A stretch of DNA of 64,000 nt, taken from positions 8,734 to 72,733 of the forward strand of contig NZ_CALIMS010000053.1 in the NCBI RefSeq assembly GCF_938045345.1. The letters are read 5' to 3'. The notes beneath the pieces are model-generated. The model saw only the letters and a program-made list of their open reading frames with translations. It was not told the DNA's origin and made no database searches. A program made the translations under genes and the position numbers. Source of the DNA: an uncultured Campylobacter sp. (GTDB lineage Bacteria > Campylobacterota > Campylobacteria > Campylobacterales > Campylobacteraceae). Below, in pieces: positions 46,028 to 55,222 of the stretch (position 1 is the stretch's first letter; each line of letters begins with the position of its first letter).

Positions 46028-46729
46028 TTATTTTAAATCGATTATTTCTTGATTATCCAGCGTAACTGCAGGGCTCATAGTAAGTGAAAGCGATGCATGA
46101 GTTACGTATCTGCCCTTCGCAGTCGCCGGCTTATGCTTATTTATGGTTTTAATAAACGTCGTAAGATTGTCTAAAAGCTGCTCTTTGCTAAAGCTAGCCT
46201 TGCCAAGGCCTGCGTGGATATTTCCCTGCTTATCGACGCGGAAGTTTACCTGTCCACCCTTAGCATTTTTAACGGCCTGAGCGACATCCATAGTAACGGT
46301 ACCGGTTTTAGGGTTCGGCATAACGCCTTTTGGACCAAGAATACGACCTACCTTACCGACTAGTCCCATTAAATTTGGAGTGGCGATAAGAACATCGAAA
46401 TTTATATTTCCCTTTTGAATCTCTTCGATCAGATCATCGGCACCCACGATATCGGCACCTGCTTCGCTAGCCTCGCTAGCTTTTGCGTCTTTTGCAACCA
46501 CGGCTACTCGAACGCTCTTGCCAGTACCAGCAGGCAAAACGACCGAGCCGCGCACCATCTGATCAGCATGTCTTGGATCTACGTTTAGTTTAAGAGCGAT
46601 CTCCACCGTCTCGTCAAATTTAGCAGAAGCTAGAGTTTTTACTGTGCTTACCGCTTCGTCTACACTATAAATTTTATTTACGTCAACTTTTTTTAAAAGT
46701 TCGTTGAATCTTTTTGAATTTTTTGGCAT
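46028..46729 (-). CDS. rplA: 50S ribosomal protein L1
   Basis: L1 forms the mobile stalk near the E site and moves deacylated tRNA. The 233-residue protein has the conserved LKLNVDPRHADQMVRGSVVL, ATPNLMGLVGKVGRILGPKG and the C-terminal LTMSPAVTLD. In other bacteria L1 represses the L11-L1 message. It follows rplK by 56 bases on the minus strand. GGAGAAATAT precedes ATG 46729. Confidence 0.98.
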   Translation of the reverse strand: MPKNSKRFNELLKKVDVNKIYSVDEAVSTVKTLASAKFDETVEIALKLNVDPRHADQMVRGSVVLPAGTGKSVRVAVVAKDAKASEASEAGADIVGADDLIEEIQKGNINFDVLIATPNLMGLVGKVGRILGPKGVMPNPKTGTVTMDVAQAVKNAKGGQVNFRVDKQGNIHAGLGKASFSKEQLLDNLTTFIKTINKHKPATAKGRYVTHASLSLTMSPAVTLDNQEIIDLK

Positions 46730-46785
46730 ATATTTCTCCGCAATTAAAGTGCTACCGCTTTTTTAAACCTTAGCGGTCAAAAGGT

Positions 46786-47211
46786 TTAGTCAGTGACCGT
46801 AATACCCATAGAACGAGCCGAACCCGCTATAATCCTAGCAGCCTGCTCTCTATCTTTGGTATTCAGATCGGCGATCTTTTTCTCGACGATCTCTAAAACT
46901 TGAGCCTTAGTTAAGGATGCTACCTTCTTTTTAAGAGGATTGTCCGAACCCTTATCTATCTTCGCCGCTTTTTTGATCAAATCCGTCGCAGGCGGTTGTT
47001 TAGTGATGAAAGTAAAGCTTTTATCGGCATAAACCGTGATAATGACCGGAATACTAAAGCCCGCCATATCTTTGGTTCGCTCGTTAAACGCTTTGCAAAA
47101 TTCCATAATATTAACGCCCTTTTGACCTAGTGCAGGACCTACCGGTGGGCTTGGATTTGCTTTTGCGGCCGCTATTTGCAGCTTGATTTCGCCAACAACT
47201 TTCTTAGCCAT
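46786..47211 (-). CDS. rplK: 50S ribosomal protein L11
   Basis: L11 binds the GTPase-associated centre and is needed for the stringent response to stalled ribosomes. The 141-residue length, the N-terminal KLQIAAAKANPSPPVGPALG and the C-terminal GSARSMGITV are normal. It lies 20 bases after nusG. AAGGAGTAAATTT precedes ATG 47211. Confidence 0.98.
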   Translation of the reverse strand: MAKKVVGEIKLQIAAAKANPSPPVGPALGQKGVNIMEFCKAFNERTKDMAGFSIPVIITVYADKSFTFITKQPPATDLIKKAAKIDKGSDNPLKKKVASLTKAQVLEIVEKKIADLNTKDREQAARIIAGSARSMGITVTD

Positions 47212-47231
47212 AAATTTACTCCTTATAAAAT

Positions 47232-47762
47232 TTAAATAATCTTTTCAACTTGCGAATATGAAATTTCAATCGGCGTGCTTCGTCCGAAGATCGAAACATT
47301 GAGGCGAAGTTTGCCATGGATCATATCATACTCTTCTACGATGCCGTTGAAATTAGCAAAAGGCCCATCGACGATCCTAACCGTCTCGCCCTCATCAAAA
47401 TTAATCTTGGGCTTAGGAGCCTCGCGATTATTGATCTTTTCTAGAATTATTTCGATATCTTTTTCCGGTAGCGGAGAGGGCTTTTTAGCCTCGCCGATAA
47501 AGCGACTAACCTTAGGTAGCATCTGAATTCTATGCCATAAAGTGGTATCCAAATCTAAATTTGCAAAACAATACCCTGGATATAAGCTACGCTCTTTAAT
47601 GGTTTGCTTTGTATTTTTGACCTCTATAACATCTTCGGTAGGCACTAGCACTTCGCCGATCTTAGTCTCAAGCGCTTCGTCTTGCTTTAGCGCTTCTATT
47701 GCGCGCTTTACCGCCATCTCGCTGCCGGCGTAAGTTTGTATCGCATACCATTTATTTGCCAT
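47232..47762 (-). CDS. nusG: Transcription termination/antitermination factor NusG
   Basis: NusG binds RNA polymerase and links it to Rho or ribosomes. The 176-residue protein has KWYAIQTYAGSEMAVKRAIE at its start, PGYCFANLDL mid-domain and the C-terminal KOW segment (GETVRIVDGPFANFNGIVEE). Standard length. It follows secE by 14 bases. AAGGATCGCAAT precedes ATG 47762. Confidence 0.98.
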   Translation of the reverse strand: MANKWYAIQTYAGSEMAVKRAIEALKQDEALETKIGEVLVPTEDVIEVKNTKQTIKERSLYPGYCFANLDLDTTLWHRIQMLPKVSRFIGEAKKPSPLPEKDIEIILEKINNREAPKPKINFDEGETVRIVDGPFANFNGIVEEYDMIHGKLRLNVSIFGRSTPIEISYSQVEKII

Positions 47763-47776
47763 ATTGCGATCCTTAC

Positions 47777-47950
47777 TTAAGCAGTTATCAAAGCGGACAT
47801 AATAAGATCCACTAGCGCTAAGAACAGTGCGATAACTACGACTACGACTACTACAGAGATATATGCTGTTTTAGTCTGATCTTTAGTCGGGAAAATTACC
47901 TTATCTAACTCTATCTTTGCTTGTTTATAATACTCTTTTACTTTTTCCAT
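47777..47950 (-). CDS. secE: Preprotein translocase subunit SecE
   Basis: SecE stabilises SecY in the inner-membrane secretion channel. The 57-residue single-span form, typical of Campylobacter, begins EKVKEYYKQAKIELDKVIFP and ends in a hydrophobic span. I start at ATG 47950, because the open frame further upstream runs into the tRNA-Trp gene. GAGGATTGGGT precedes this ATG. Confidence 0.93.
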   Translation of the reverse strand: MEKVKEYYKQAKIELDKVIFPTKDQTKTAYISVVVVVVVIALFLALVDLIMSALITA

Positions 47951-47962
47951 ACCCAATCCTCG

Positions 47963-48038
47963 TGGCAGGGCAAGAGGGATTCGAACCCCCAACCATCGGA
48001 TTTGGAATCCGGCGCTCTACCGTTGGAGCTATTGCCCT
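47963..48038 (-). tRNA. tRNA-Trp (CCA)
   Basis: The acceptor stem pairs AGGGCAA with TTGCCCT, the anticodon loop contains CCA, the T loop reads GGTTCGAATCC and the 3' CCA is encoded. The gene sits between rpmG and secE on the minus strand, as in many Campylobacterota. Confidence 0.97.
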
Positions 48039-48045
48039 ATAACAA

Positions 48046-48219
48046 TTAGCCTTTTAACTTGACTTCTTTATGAAGCGTGTGCTTTTTTAATCTAGGGCAA
48101 TATTTTTTAAGTTCTAGTTTTTCGGTCGTAGTTTTGCTATTTTTATAAGTAGTATAGTTAATATCGCCACTTTCGGAGCATTTTAATCCGACCTTTACTC
48201 TACTTGAATTCTTTGCCAT
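48046..48219 (-). CDS. rpmG: 50S ribosomal protein L33
   Basis: Not long enough to be obvious but clear on reading: 57 residues beginning MAKNSSRVKVGLKCSESGD and continuing NYTTYKNSKTT with KLELKKYCPRLKKHTLHKE. L33 is a small protein near the E site. Only two cysteines (CSES, YCP) remain of the four zinc ligands found in zinc-binding L33, so this is the cysteine-poor form. It follows tuf, with the tuf terminator between them, and precedes tRNA-Trp by 7 bases. AAGGAAACCAA precedes ATG 48219. Confidence 0.95.
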   Translation of the reverse strand: MAKNSSRVKVGLKCSESGDINYTTYKNSKTTTEKLELKKYCPRLKKHTLHKEVKLKG

Positions 48220-48240
48220 TTGGTTTCCTTGAATAAAAAA

Positions 48241-48268
48241 GCAAGCGGAATTTTAAAATTCCGCTTGC
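48241..48268 (-). terminator. Rho-independent terminator after tuf
   Basis: A perfect 28-base palindrome with 14-base arms (GCAAGCGGAATTTT and its complement) is followed on the minus strand by six T. It lies 6 bases beyond the tuf stop and is the clearest intrinsic terminator in the window. Read-through would reach rpmG. Confidence 0.85.
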
Positions 48269-48274
48269 AAAAAA

Positions 48275-49474
48275 TTAAGCGATGATTTTCGAAACGACGC
48301 CTGAACCTACGGTATGACCGCCTTCGCGAATCGCGAAGCGAGTACCTTGCTCAAGAGCAATCGGGGCGATTAGCTCAACGGTAATCTTAACATTATCGCC
48401 AGGCATTACCATCTCGGTTCCCTCAGGAAGAGTAATCGAACCGGTAACATCTGTAGTACGAACGTAAAACTGCGGTCTATAATTATTAAAGAATGGAGTA
48501 TGGCGTCCGCCCTCTTCTTTAGTTAGGATATAAACCTCGCCCTCAAATTTAGTATGAGGAGTGATCGATTTTGGTTTGCATAAAACCATACCGCGCTCTA
48601 CTTCCTCTTTCTTAGTACCGCGTAATAAAACACCTACGTTATCGCCAGCTTCACCTTGATCCATCTCTTTTCTAAACATCTCAACGCCAGTGACGGTAGT
48701 AGTCTGAGTAGGTTTAATACCTACGATCTCGATAGTATCGCCAACTTTAACGATACCTTTTTCGATTCTACCGGTTACAACGGTACCGCGACCGGAAATC
48801 GAGAAAATATCTTCGATCGGAAGAAGGAAATCTTTATCAGTATCGCGAACAGGAGTTGGAATATAGCTATCAACTGCGTCCATAAGCTCCATAATCTTTG
48901 CAGACCATTCGCCGTCTTGTCCGGCTTTGGCTTCCTCAAGAGCCTTAAGAGCAGAGCCCTTAATGATTGGAGTCTCGTCGCCAGGAAATTTATACTCTTT
49001 TAAAAGATCTCTAACTTCCTCTTCAACTAGCTCTAAAAGATCCGGATCATCGACCATATCGGTTTTGTTTAGGAAAACTACGATATAAGGAACGCCTACC
49101 TGGCGAGAAAGCAAGATGTGCTCGCGAGTTTGAGGCATAGGGCCATCCGCAGCAGAAACAACTAAAATAGCGCCGTCCATCTGAGCCGCACCGGTAATCA
49201 TATTTTTTACGTAGTCGGCGTGGCCAGGGCAGTCAACGTGAGCATAGTGACGCTTCTCAGTCTCATATTCGATGTGAGATGTAGCGATAGTAATACCGCG
49301 CTCTTTTTCCTCTGGAGCGTTATCGATATTGTCGTAGTCTTTTAGCTCGGCTAGACCCTTCCTGGAAAGAACAGCAGAAATAGCAGCTGTCAAAGTAGTC
49401 TTACCATGGTCAACGTGACCGATGGTACCAATGTTTACGTGTGGCTTGTTACGATTAAATTTTTCTTTAGCCAT
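48275..49474 (-). CDS. tuf: Elongation factor Tu
   Basis: EF-Tu carries aminoacyl-tRNA to the ribosome with GTP. The 399-residue protein shows GHVDHGKTTL, DCPGHADYVKNM and NKTDMVDD. The frame opens one codon earlier (ATG 49477), but I choose MAKEKFNRNKPHVNIG, the conventional start; GGAGGATATG precedes both. It follows tRNA-Thr(GGT) in a tRNA-tuf operon. Confidence 0.97.
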   Translation of the reverse strand: MAKEKFNRNKPHVNIGTIGHVDHGKTTLTAAISAVLSRKGLAELKDYDNIDNAPEEKERGITIATSHIEYETEKRHYAHVDCPGHADYVKNMITGAAQMDGAILVVSAADGPMPQTREHILLSRQVGVPYIVVFLNKTDMVDDPDLLELVEEEVRDLLKEYKFPGDETPIIKGSALKALEEAKAGQDGEWSAKIMELMDAVDSYIPTPVRDTDKDFLLPIEDIFSISGRGTVVTGRIEKGIVKVGDTIEIVGIKPTQTTTVTGVEMFRKEMDQGEAGDNVGVLLRGTKKEEVERGMVLCKPKSITPHTKFEGEVYILTKEEGGRHTPFFNNYRPQFYVRTTDVTGSITLPEGTEMVMPGDNVKITVELIAPIALEQGTRFAIREGGHTVGSGVVSKIIA

Positions 49475-49530
49475 CATATCCTCCGTTATTGATTTGTGGA
49501 TTACACAACAAACTAAGCGACTCTATTTTA

Positions 49531-49605
<75 letters not shown>

Positions 49606-49718
49606 CTAAACTCAGGCAAAGAGAAATCGCTACCAATACCCAACAATGCGACCAAAATTTAGATTATGTAAGCATATAAAAGCAGTTAAGTTTTACAGCT
49701 CCCAGTAAACCTAAATGG

Positions 49719-49795
49719 TGGAGCGGGAAACGGGGCTCGAACCCGCGACCCTCAGCTTGGAAGGCTGATGCTCTAGCCAACTGAGCTAATCCCGC
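49719..49795 (-). tRNA. tRNA-Gly (TCC)
   Basis: The acceptor pairs GCGGGA with TCCCGC (the seventh position is a T-T mismatch as read). The anticodon loop is CTTCCAA giving TCC, the T loop is GGTTCGAGCC and CCA is encoded. It matches the position of E. coli glyT. Confidence 0.95.
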
Positions 49796-49807
49796 ATCAA
49801 AAATTCA

Positions 49808-49892
<85 letters not shown>

Positions 49893-49928
49893 CTTTGATG
49901 AAATCTGGTCAAACACTGTTACAAAAAA

Positions 49929-50004
49929 TGGAGCTGGTGGACGGGATCGAACCGCCGACCCACTGCTTACAAGGCAGTAGCTCTACCAGCTGAGCTACAC
50001 CAGC
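49929..50004 (-). tRNA. tRNA-Thr (TGT)
   Basis: The acceptor pairs GCTGGTG with CACCAGC, the anticodon loop CTTGTAA gives TGT, the T loop is GGTTCGATCC and CCA is encoded. It is the first gene after the strong promoter at 50025-50053 and matches the position of E. coli thrU. Confidence 0.96.
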
Positions 50005-50024
50005 ATTTTGAAATTGAAGTGGCA

Positions 50025-50053
50025 ATTATAACCGAAAAATCCCCAATTGTCAA
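50025..50053 (-). promoter_or_regulatory. Perfect consensus sigma-70 promoter of the tRNA-tuf operon
   Basis: On the minus strand TTGACA (50048-50053) and TATAAT (50025-50030) are separated by exactly 17 bases. The -10 ends 20 bases before the first tRNA. A full consensus -35 is rare in Campylobacter and fits a very strong stable-RNA promoter. Confidence 0.9.
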
Positions 50054-50093
50054 GGCTAAAACAGCCTATTTTAAAATTTCATAAAATTTCTGC

Positions 50094-50099
50094 TATAAT
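50094..50099 (+). promoter_or_regulatory. Candidate extended -10 box for the 50131 gene
   Basis: TGCTATAAT (box TATAAT at 50094-50099) lies 31 bases before ATG 50131 and diverges from the tRNA promoter. Confidence 0.55.
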
Positions 50100-50130
50100 G
50101 CGCGCAATTTTAAATTTTAAGGAATTTTAT

Positions 50131-50343
50131 ATGAAAATCATACCTTGGATTATCATAGTTTTTATGATTTATTTGATTTATTATTTTATCTCCCGCTCCG
50201 AAAAGCGCCTAAATACCCTTGAAAAGCGCTTAAATAAAATAGAAGAAAACTTAAGCGAGATAAAAAAGGCTACCGAAGCCAACAGGCTCTTGATCGAAGA
50301 AGCAAAGCTGGACTCTGAAGATGACGCAAAAGAGCAAGAATAA
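50131..50343 (+). CDS. Small membrane-anchored coiled-coil protein
   Basis: The 70-residue protein has an N-terminal membrane span (IIPWIIIVFMIYLIYYF) and then a heptad-rich helix (RLNTLEKRLNKIEENLSEIK) with an acidic end. ATG 50131 follows AAGGAATTTTAT. The frame opens earlier, at 50047, but that part overlaps the promoter. The function is unknown; such proteins often act as scaffold or assembly helpers. Confidence 0.75.
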   Translation: MKIIPWIIIVFMIYLIYYFISRSEKRLNTLEKRLNKIEENLSEIKKATEANRLLIEEAKLDSEDDAKEQE

Positions 50344-50963
50344 AATTAAATTTAATCCATGATCTCGCTAGCTTGGCCTTTTTTACTAAATATCTCGTGC
50401 TAAAAATTATGAATATATTTTATAGTGCACTTTGGCATTTTTGAAAGAAATTTTGCCGCAATGTCAGAACCGCGAAGGGCAAGAAGCTCATACGTAACTA
50501 CTTCTTAAATTTTACGAAATTTAAAATTCGCGCTTTAAGCCTGCTCCGCCAAGCAAATCCACGCGAATTAATAAATCAAAATTCCAACCATTAGCCGCAA
50601 ATTCCATAGAATTTCAAACAATACCGCCTAAAATTAGAATTCCTGCTAAAATCCATCTTACAATTCAACTCCTTAAAATTTTGCGCAAATCCCTCAGCTA
50701 AAATTCTAAACTACAAAATTTTAGTATTTAAAATCATATTAATCAGCCCCACCGCAGCAGCAAAGCCTATGGGTTCACACCGCACGCCACTTCAGGCTGA
50801 TATATCAGAAAGCTCAAAAGCGCAGACCGCAACTTCTATAAGCTAACAATAAAATTTAATCATAATTTTTAAAAACCAAAAATTTAAAAAGTACAGAATT
50901 TTACCCCAGGATTTGAATTGAGTAAAAAGACGGCGAAATGCAGGAGCTTCTAAAACGCAAAAT
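50344..50963. other. Non-coding AT-rich gap
   Basis: No gene is supported over about 600 bases. The sequence is rich in AAAATTC, AAATTTT and AATTCC strings, with no good start site or long frame. It separates the short coiled-coil gene from the 3' end of the minus-strand haem/arginine operon. Confidence 0.5.
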
Positions 50964-52268
50964 TTATCCATTGGAATTTTCCTCGCCCACAAGCGCTTCA
51001 GCGATGAGTTCCAGCGGATTTACGCACCTCATCTGCGAGCCACTTAAAGAAAGCGAGTTATTTAGCTGCATCCTGCACGCGCTGCACTCGGCAGAAACTA
51101 CGCGCACGGGTAGATCCGCCATTGCGCGCGCCTTAGCTAATCCCGCTGCGCGCGCGAGCTCGTAGCGCTCGGTTTGCATCGTCACGCCGCCAAATCCGCA
51201 GCATTTATTAGGCTCATCCATCTCGGTTATTTCGTAGTTTTGAGCGAGCAAGCCGCGCGGTTCTTTCCAAATACCCTGCATTTTGCGGGCATGGCACGGA
51301 TCGTGATAAGTAATCGCTAAAGCCCTTTTGCCGCGGCGCATCAAAAGATCACTTAAGTTTGTAAATTTATAAAAGTATTCGCTCGCCATAAAAATTTTAC
51401 TCGCAAGCTTTTGCGCACGGGCTTTCCATTGCGGCTCATTTTCAAAAAAATGCGCGTAATCCACCCGCAACATCGCAGAGCACGTAGCCTCGGGCACGAT
51501 AATCGCATCAAGAGCAGGCATGACTTTTTCGAAATATGCTATATTAAATTTTGCCACGCGTTCAACCGCCGCAAAATCTCCCGTAAAATACGCAGGAGCG
51601 CCGCAACAGGCTTGTTCCTTCATCAAATTTACGTTTAGCTTTAGCGCTCGCGCGATATGTAAAACCGCCTCGCCTACGCCCGTGTAAGCGTAGTTTGCCA
51701 TGCAGCCTATAAAAATTCCAATAGTTTTTTCGCCGCCGTTGTCGATAAGCTCTGCATGAGAGTTCATAAAGCTCTTTTTCGCAGGAGCAGGTAGCAAGCG
51801 TTCTTTTTTAAGTAGTGGCAAGTCAAATCTAGGCGACATAGAGCTTTGCGTATCTTTTCGCATCTTAAAGCCACAGCTAAGAAACACGTATCCAAGCGTT
51901 GCTGCTAGATCCAGCGCTTTGCGGTGCCCGAGCAGCCAAAACGCAGCTTTTTTGTACCACGCGATACCAAATTTCTCCGCAATGTGCGCGCGAATATTCT
52001 CGATTGCCGTATCTATGGGCAAAGACTCGCCGCAAATATCTACGCAGCTGGTGCATAAAAAGCAGCTCTCAAAAATTTTCTTAGCGTTTTTATCAAGCTT
52101 TAGTTCATTCCTGCCGTAAGCGCCCAAAAGATCCACAAATCCGCGCGGGCTCGTTACTTCATCGCCGTTAATGCCATGAATCGTGCAGACTTGGATACAT
52201 TTACCACATTTTACGCAACGCTCGCTAAGTGCCGCAAAATCGAACGCTCCAAGCTTTGCCTTACTCAT
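50964..52268 (-). CDS. GlcF/LutA-like (Fe-S)-binding oxidoreductase subunit
   Basis: The 434-residue protein has two N-terminal 4Fe-4S motifs (CVKCGKCIQVC and CFLCTSCVDIC) and two C-terminal CCG domains (ACCGAPAYFTGDF and KCCGFGGV). This is the layout of glycolate oxidase GlcF and heterodisulfide-reductase-like subunits, which pass electrons from a flavin partner. No flavoprotein gene is adjacent, so the substrate is unknown. It lies 11 bases after hemN, the order I recall for Cj0991c-Cj0992c. It starts at ATG 52268. Confidence 0.88.
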   Translation of the reverse strand: MSKAKLGAFDFAALSERCVKCGKCIQVCTIHGINGDEVTSPRGFVDLLGAYGRNELKLDKNAKKIFESCFLCTSCVDICGESLPIDTAIENIRAHIAEKFGIAWYKKAAFWLLGHRKALDLAATLGYVFLSCGFKMRKDTQSSMSPRFDLPLLKKERLLPAPAKKSFMNSHAELIDNGGEKTIGIFIGCMANYAYTGVGEAVLHIARALKLNVNLMKEQACCGAPAYFTGDFAAVERVAKFNIAYFEKVMPALDAIIVPEATCSAMLRVDYAHFFENEPQWKARAQKLASKIFMASEYFYKFTNLSDLLMRRGKRALAITYHDPCHARKMQGIWKEPRGLLAQNYEITEMDEPNKCCGFGGVTMQTERYELARAAGLAKARAMADLPVRVVSAECSACRMQLNNSLSLSGSQMRCVNPLELIAEALVGEENSNG

Positions 52269-52279
52269 AGCCGCGCCGC

Positions 52280-53644
52280 TTAAACGGTTTTAGAAAAGCG
52301 CTTCTCGCCCAAATTTTTACCCATATACTCATCAAAGCACATCGCGATATTACGGATCAAAAGCGTGCCGGTGGGCGTTACGGAAATTCTATTCGGCGAG
52401 ACTTGCACGAAATCCTTTAGCGCCTCAAGCTGCTTTAAGCTCGCATCAAAGTGCTCGAAAAATTTTATCTTAAATTTCTCCTCGATCGCCTCTATATCGA
52501 CGCAAAAATTACTCATCAGCCCCATAATCACCTCTTTGCGCAGCAGATCCTCTTCATTTAGCAAAACGCCCCTGCAATATGGCAGCCTGCCCGCATCTAT
52601 CGCGGCCTCGTAAGCGTCCATATCTTTGAAATTTTGCGCGTAGTGGCGCGCGCCCTCGCCGATGCTGGTTAGCCCGATACCGATCAGATCGGCGCCGCCC
52701 TTGGTCGTATAGCCCTGGAAATTGCGGTGCAGCGAGCCGTTTTTAAGTGCAGTATGAAGCTCGTCTGCGGGCTTTGAATAGTGATCCATGCCGATCATCT
52801 CATATCCGTTCGCGCTCAAAAAATCGTGTGTAAATTTTAAAATTTCAAGCTTTACCTTCGGCTCGGGCAGCGTCGTCTCGTCAAATTTACGCATAGATTT
52901 TTTTATCCACGGCACGTGCGCATAGTTAAAGATCGCGAAGCGGTCCGGATCAAGCGAAAGCGCAAGCTCTAGCGTGCGCTTAAAGCTAGCTAGGCTCTGA
53001 TACGGAAGGCCGTAGATGAGATCCATATTTATCGATTTTATCCCCCTCTCGCGCGCCATAGCTATGACGTCCCTAGTAAGTTCGAAAGGCTGGATGCGGT
53101 GGATTTCCTTTTGCACGCGCTCGTCGAAATCCTGCACGCCGTAGCTGATGCGATTAAAGCCGTTTGAAACAAGCACGTCAAGCTGCTCGGCGTTTAAAAA
53201 CCGCGGATCGATCTCGCAGCTGATCTCGGCTTCGGGGCTGAAATTTTTAAAATACTTTTTGATATTTTTTATGTGGCGCGCGAGCTGTTCGGCGCTAAAA
53301 TAAGTAGGTGTGCCGCCGCCGAAGTGCATCTGCACGACTTGCCGCGAGCCGTCCACTACACCGCTTAAAATTTGCATTTCGCACTCGATATAGTTCAAAT
53401 ACCGATCCATCTTGTCGCGCTTGCCGGTGTAGATTACGTTGCAGCCGCAAAAATAACAGGCGGAGCGGCAAAACGGCATGTGAAAGTAAAGCGACAGCGG
53501 CGTGGAGCTTTTTTGATTTTTCAGCTCGTTCAAATATCCGTCGTAGCTAAAGTTTTCGCTAAATTCCAAAGCGGTCGGATAGCTCGTGTAGCGGGGTCCG
53601 GGGCGCGAAAATTTCGCGTAAGCGTCGAAGTCTATGCTATTCAC
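52280..53644 (-). CDS. hemN: Oxygen-independent coproporphyrinogen III oxidase
   Basis: HemN is a radical-SAM enzyme that decarboxylates coproporphyrinogen III to protoporphyrinogen IX when oxygen is low. The 454-residue protein has the cluster motif CRSACYFCGCN, the SAM-binding region HFGGGTPTYFS and a C-terminal HemN domain (LPYCRGVLLNEEDLLRKEVI). The start ATG 53644 overlaps DUF2603 by 8 bases. Placement with hemB in one operon fits haem synthesis. Confidence 0.95.
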   Translation of the reverse strand: MNSIDFDAYAKFSRPGPRYTSYPTALEFSENFSYDGYLNELKNQKSSTPLSLYFHMPFCRSACYFCGCNVIYTGKRDKMDRYLNYIECEMQILSGVVDGSRQVVQMHFGGGTPTYFSAEQLARHIKNIKKYFKNFSPEAEISCEIDPRFLNAEQLDVLVSNGFNRISYGVQDFDERVQKEIHRIQPFELTRDVIAMARERGIKSINMDLIYGLPYQSLASFKRTLELALSLDPDRFAIFNYAHVPWIKKSMRKFDETTLPEPKVKLEILKFTHDFLSANGYEMIGMDHYSKPADELHTALKNGSLHRNFQGYTTKGGADLIGIGLTSIGEGARHYAQNFKDMDAYEAAIDAGRLPYCRGVLLNEEDLLRKEVIMGLMSNFCVDIEAIEEKFKIKFFEHFDASLKQLEALKDFVQVSPNRISVTPTGTLLIRNIAMCFDEYMGKNLGEKRFSKTV

Positions 53645-54119
53645 GGCCGCCCGCCTTAGTTTTGATAAGCTCTTCGATGTCGATGAAAAGGTTCGGATGC
53701 AGGCTTTTTACGCGCGAGACGACGGCATCAACGTCTAAGCTTAATCTTTTCGCATTCGGATTTGCGCCCGTTAGCCTTCTGATCTCGTCCATACACACGA
53801 TCCACGCGTCGCCGAAATCCACCGGCGTATGCTGCAAGATCGAGCGCTCGAGCTTAAGATTAAAATTTTCCTGCATCGCGTTTTTGGTCGTGGCGATGAG
53901 ATTTGCAAGCGATTTTATCGAGATCATCGTGTGCACTTCGTTATTTTCGTCGATGCCGAACCACGGCTCCTCGTCGCTCCACGAGCCGCTTTTTAAAGTG
54001 AGTTTTTTCTCGTTGTCCTCGCCCTGCGAAATTTCAAAAACCGTCCTTTTCGAGCTATCCAGCCCGAAGAATTCGCTCGCTTTGTCGATCTTTTTTAGCG
54101 CTTTATCTTTTTCTTCCAT
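53637..54119 (-). CDS. DUF2603 family protein
   Basis: This 160-residue protein is the conserved partner found between argF and hemN in Campylobacter (Cj0993c-like). It is soluble and acidic, with GSWSDEEPWFGIDENNEVHT and a C-terminal NLFIDIEELIKTK. No catalytic motif is seen. It follows argF by 14 bases and overlaps hemN, so it is cotranscribed with both. AGGAGAATGC precedes ATG 54119. Function unknown. Confidence 0.88.
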   Translation of the reverse strand: MEEKDKALKKIDKASEFFGLDSSKRTVFEISQGEDNEKKLTLKSGSWSDEEPWFGIDENNEVHTMISIKSLANLIATTKNAMQENFNLKLERSILQHTPVDFGDAWIVCMDEIRRLTGANPNAKRLSLDVDAVVSRVKSLHPNLFIDIEELIKTKAGGRE

Positions 54120-54133
54120 GCATTCTCCTAAAT

Positions 54134-55057
54134 TTATCTTTTTTGATCCAGCCAGACCATGACGCCCTTTTGCGCGTGCAGGCGATTTTCCGCCTCTGCA
54201 AAAATTTCATCCGCGTGCGCTTCAAACACGGCCTCGCTTACCTCATATCCGCGGTACGCCGGCAGGCAGTGCAAAAAGATCGCGCCGTCACTTGCTAGAG
54301 CCATTAAACTTTCATCCACGCAAAAGCCCGCAAAGTCGCGAATTCTTTGCTCCTTTTCGCCTTCTTGCCCCATCGAAACCCAAGTATCGGTCGTCACGAC
54401 GTTTGCACCCGCTACGGCTTCCTTTATATCGTTCGTTATTAAAATTTTAGCGCCTGAAATTTTAGCATTTTCTTGCGCCTGCGCCAGTACCTGCGGATCG
54501 GCCTCGTAGCCTTTCGGCGTCGCTACTCGCAGCTCAAAGCCAAGCTTGCTAGCAAGCATCAGCCACGAGTGAGCCATATTGTTGCCGTCGCCCACGTACG
54601 CGGCTTTTATTTTTGCAATTGAGGTGCCACACTCCACGATCGTCATTAGATCCGCCATTAGCTGCACGGGATGAAATTTATCGCTTAGCCCGTTTATCAC
54701 CGGCACGCGGCTAAATTCCGCAAGCTCTATTAGCGTCTCGTGGTGATTTACGCGCGCCATGATTAGATCGCACATTCGCGAAATCACGCGCGCAGTGTCT
54801 TTGATAGGCTCGCCGCGCCCGAGCTGTATGTCGCGACTGCTTAAAAACAGCGCGTGCCCGCCAAGCTCGTTCATCCCCACGTCAAAGCTAACGCGCGTCC
54901 TGGTCGAGCTTTTTTCAAATATCATCGCTAATTTTTGATCTTTTAAATATGGCTTGAAATTTCGTGCCTTGGCCTCTTTTTTAATCCCAAAGGCTAAATT
55001 TAAAATCTCGATTATCTCGTCTTTGCTAAAATCGTTTAACGTAAGAAAGTGCCTCAT
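54134..55057 (-). CDS. argF: Ornithine carbamoyltransferase
   Basis: ArgF makes citrulline from ornithine and carbamoyl phosphate in arginine synthesis. The 307-residue protein has the carbamoyl-phosphate loop FEKSSTRTRVSFDVG, the NGLSDKFHPVQ segment and the catalytic HCLPAYRG. Its start ATG overlaps the stop of a small broken gene as ATGA, and it lies downstream of hemB in the same operon. Confidence 0.96.
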   Translation of the reverse strand: MRHFLTLNDFSKDEIIEILNLAFGIKKEAKARNFKPYLKDQKLAMIFEKSSTRTRVSFDVGMNELGGHALFLSSRDIQLGRGEPIKDTARVISRMCDLIMARVNHHETLIELAEFSRVPVINGLSDKFHPVQLMADLMTIVECGTSIAKIKAAYVGDGNNMAHSWLMLASKLGFELRVATPKGYEADPQVLAQAQENAKISGAKILITNDIKEAVAGANVVTTDTWVSMGQEGEKEQRIRDFAGFCVDESLMALASDGAIFLHCLPAYRGYEVSEAVFEAHADEIFAEAENRLHAQKGVMVWLDQKR

Positions 55058-55222
55058 TTATCCACCTTATCTTTTATAAATTTACTAAAAAATTCTTTTA
55101 AATCACCTTTCGTCATATCGCCCGCAGCCACCTTTACGACTATATCTTCCATCGCCGCATAAAATTCCTCGTCGTCCAAAACTATAGAATTTGCCGATAA
55201 AAACTAGCGTCAAATATTTCAT
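55054..55222 (-). pseudogene. Small frameshifted gene between argF and the 71-residue gene
   Basis: ATG 55222 overlaps the preceding stop as ATGA and encodes MKYLTLVFIGKF. After one frame change near 55190, the sequence continues as VLDDEEFYAAMEDIVVKVAA and GDLKEFFSKFIKDKV, ending at a TGA that overlaps the argF start. The two overlaps imply that an intact gene of about 55 residues stood here. The front frame itself runs on for about 40 codons before stopping. No family is recognised. Confidence 0.55.

Noticed and set aside
47951..47992. Upstream extension of secE
   Set aside because: It would overlap tRNA-Trp; SecE normally starts at EKVKEYY.
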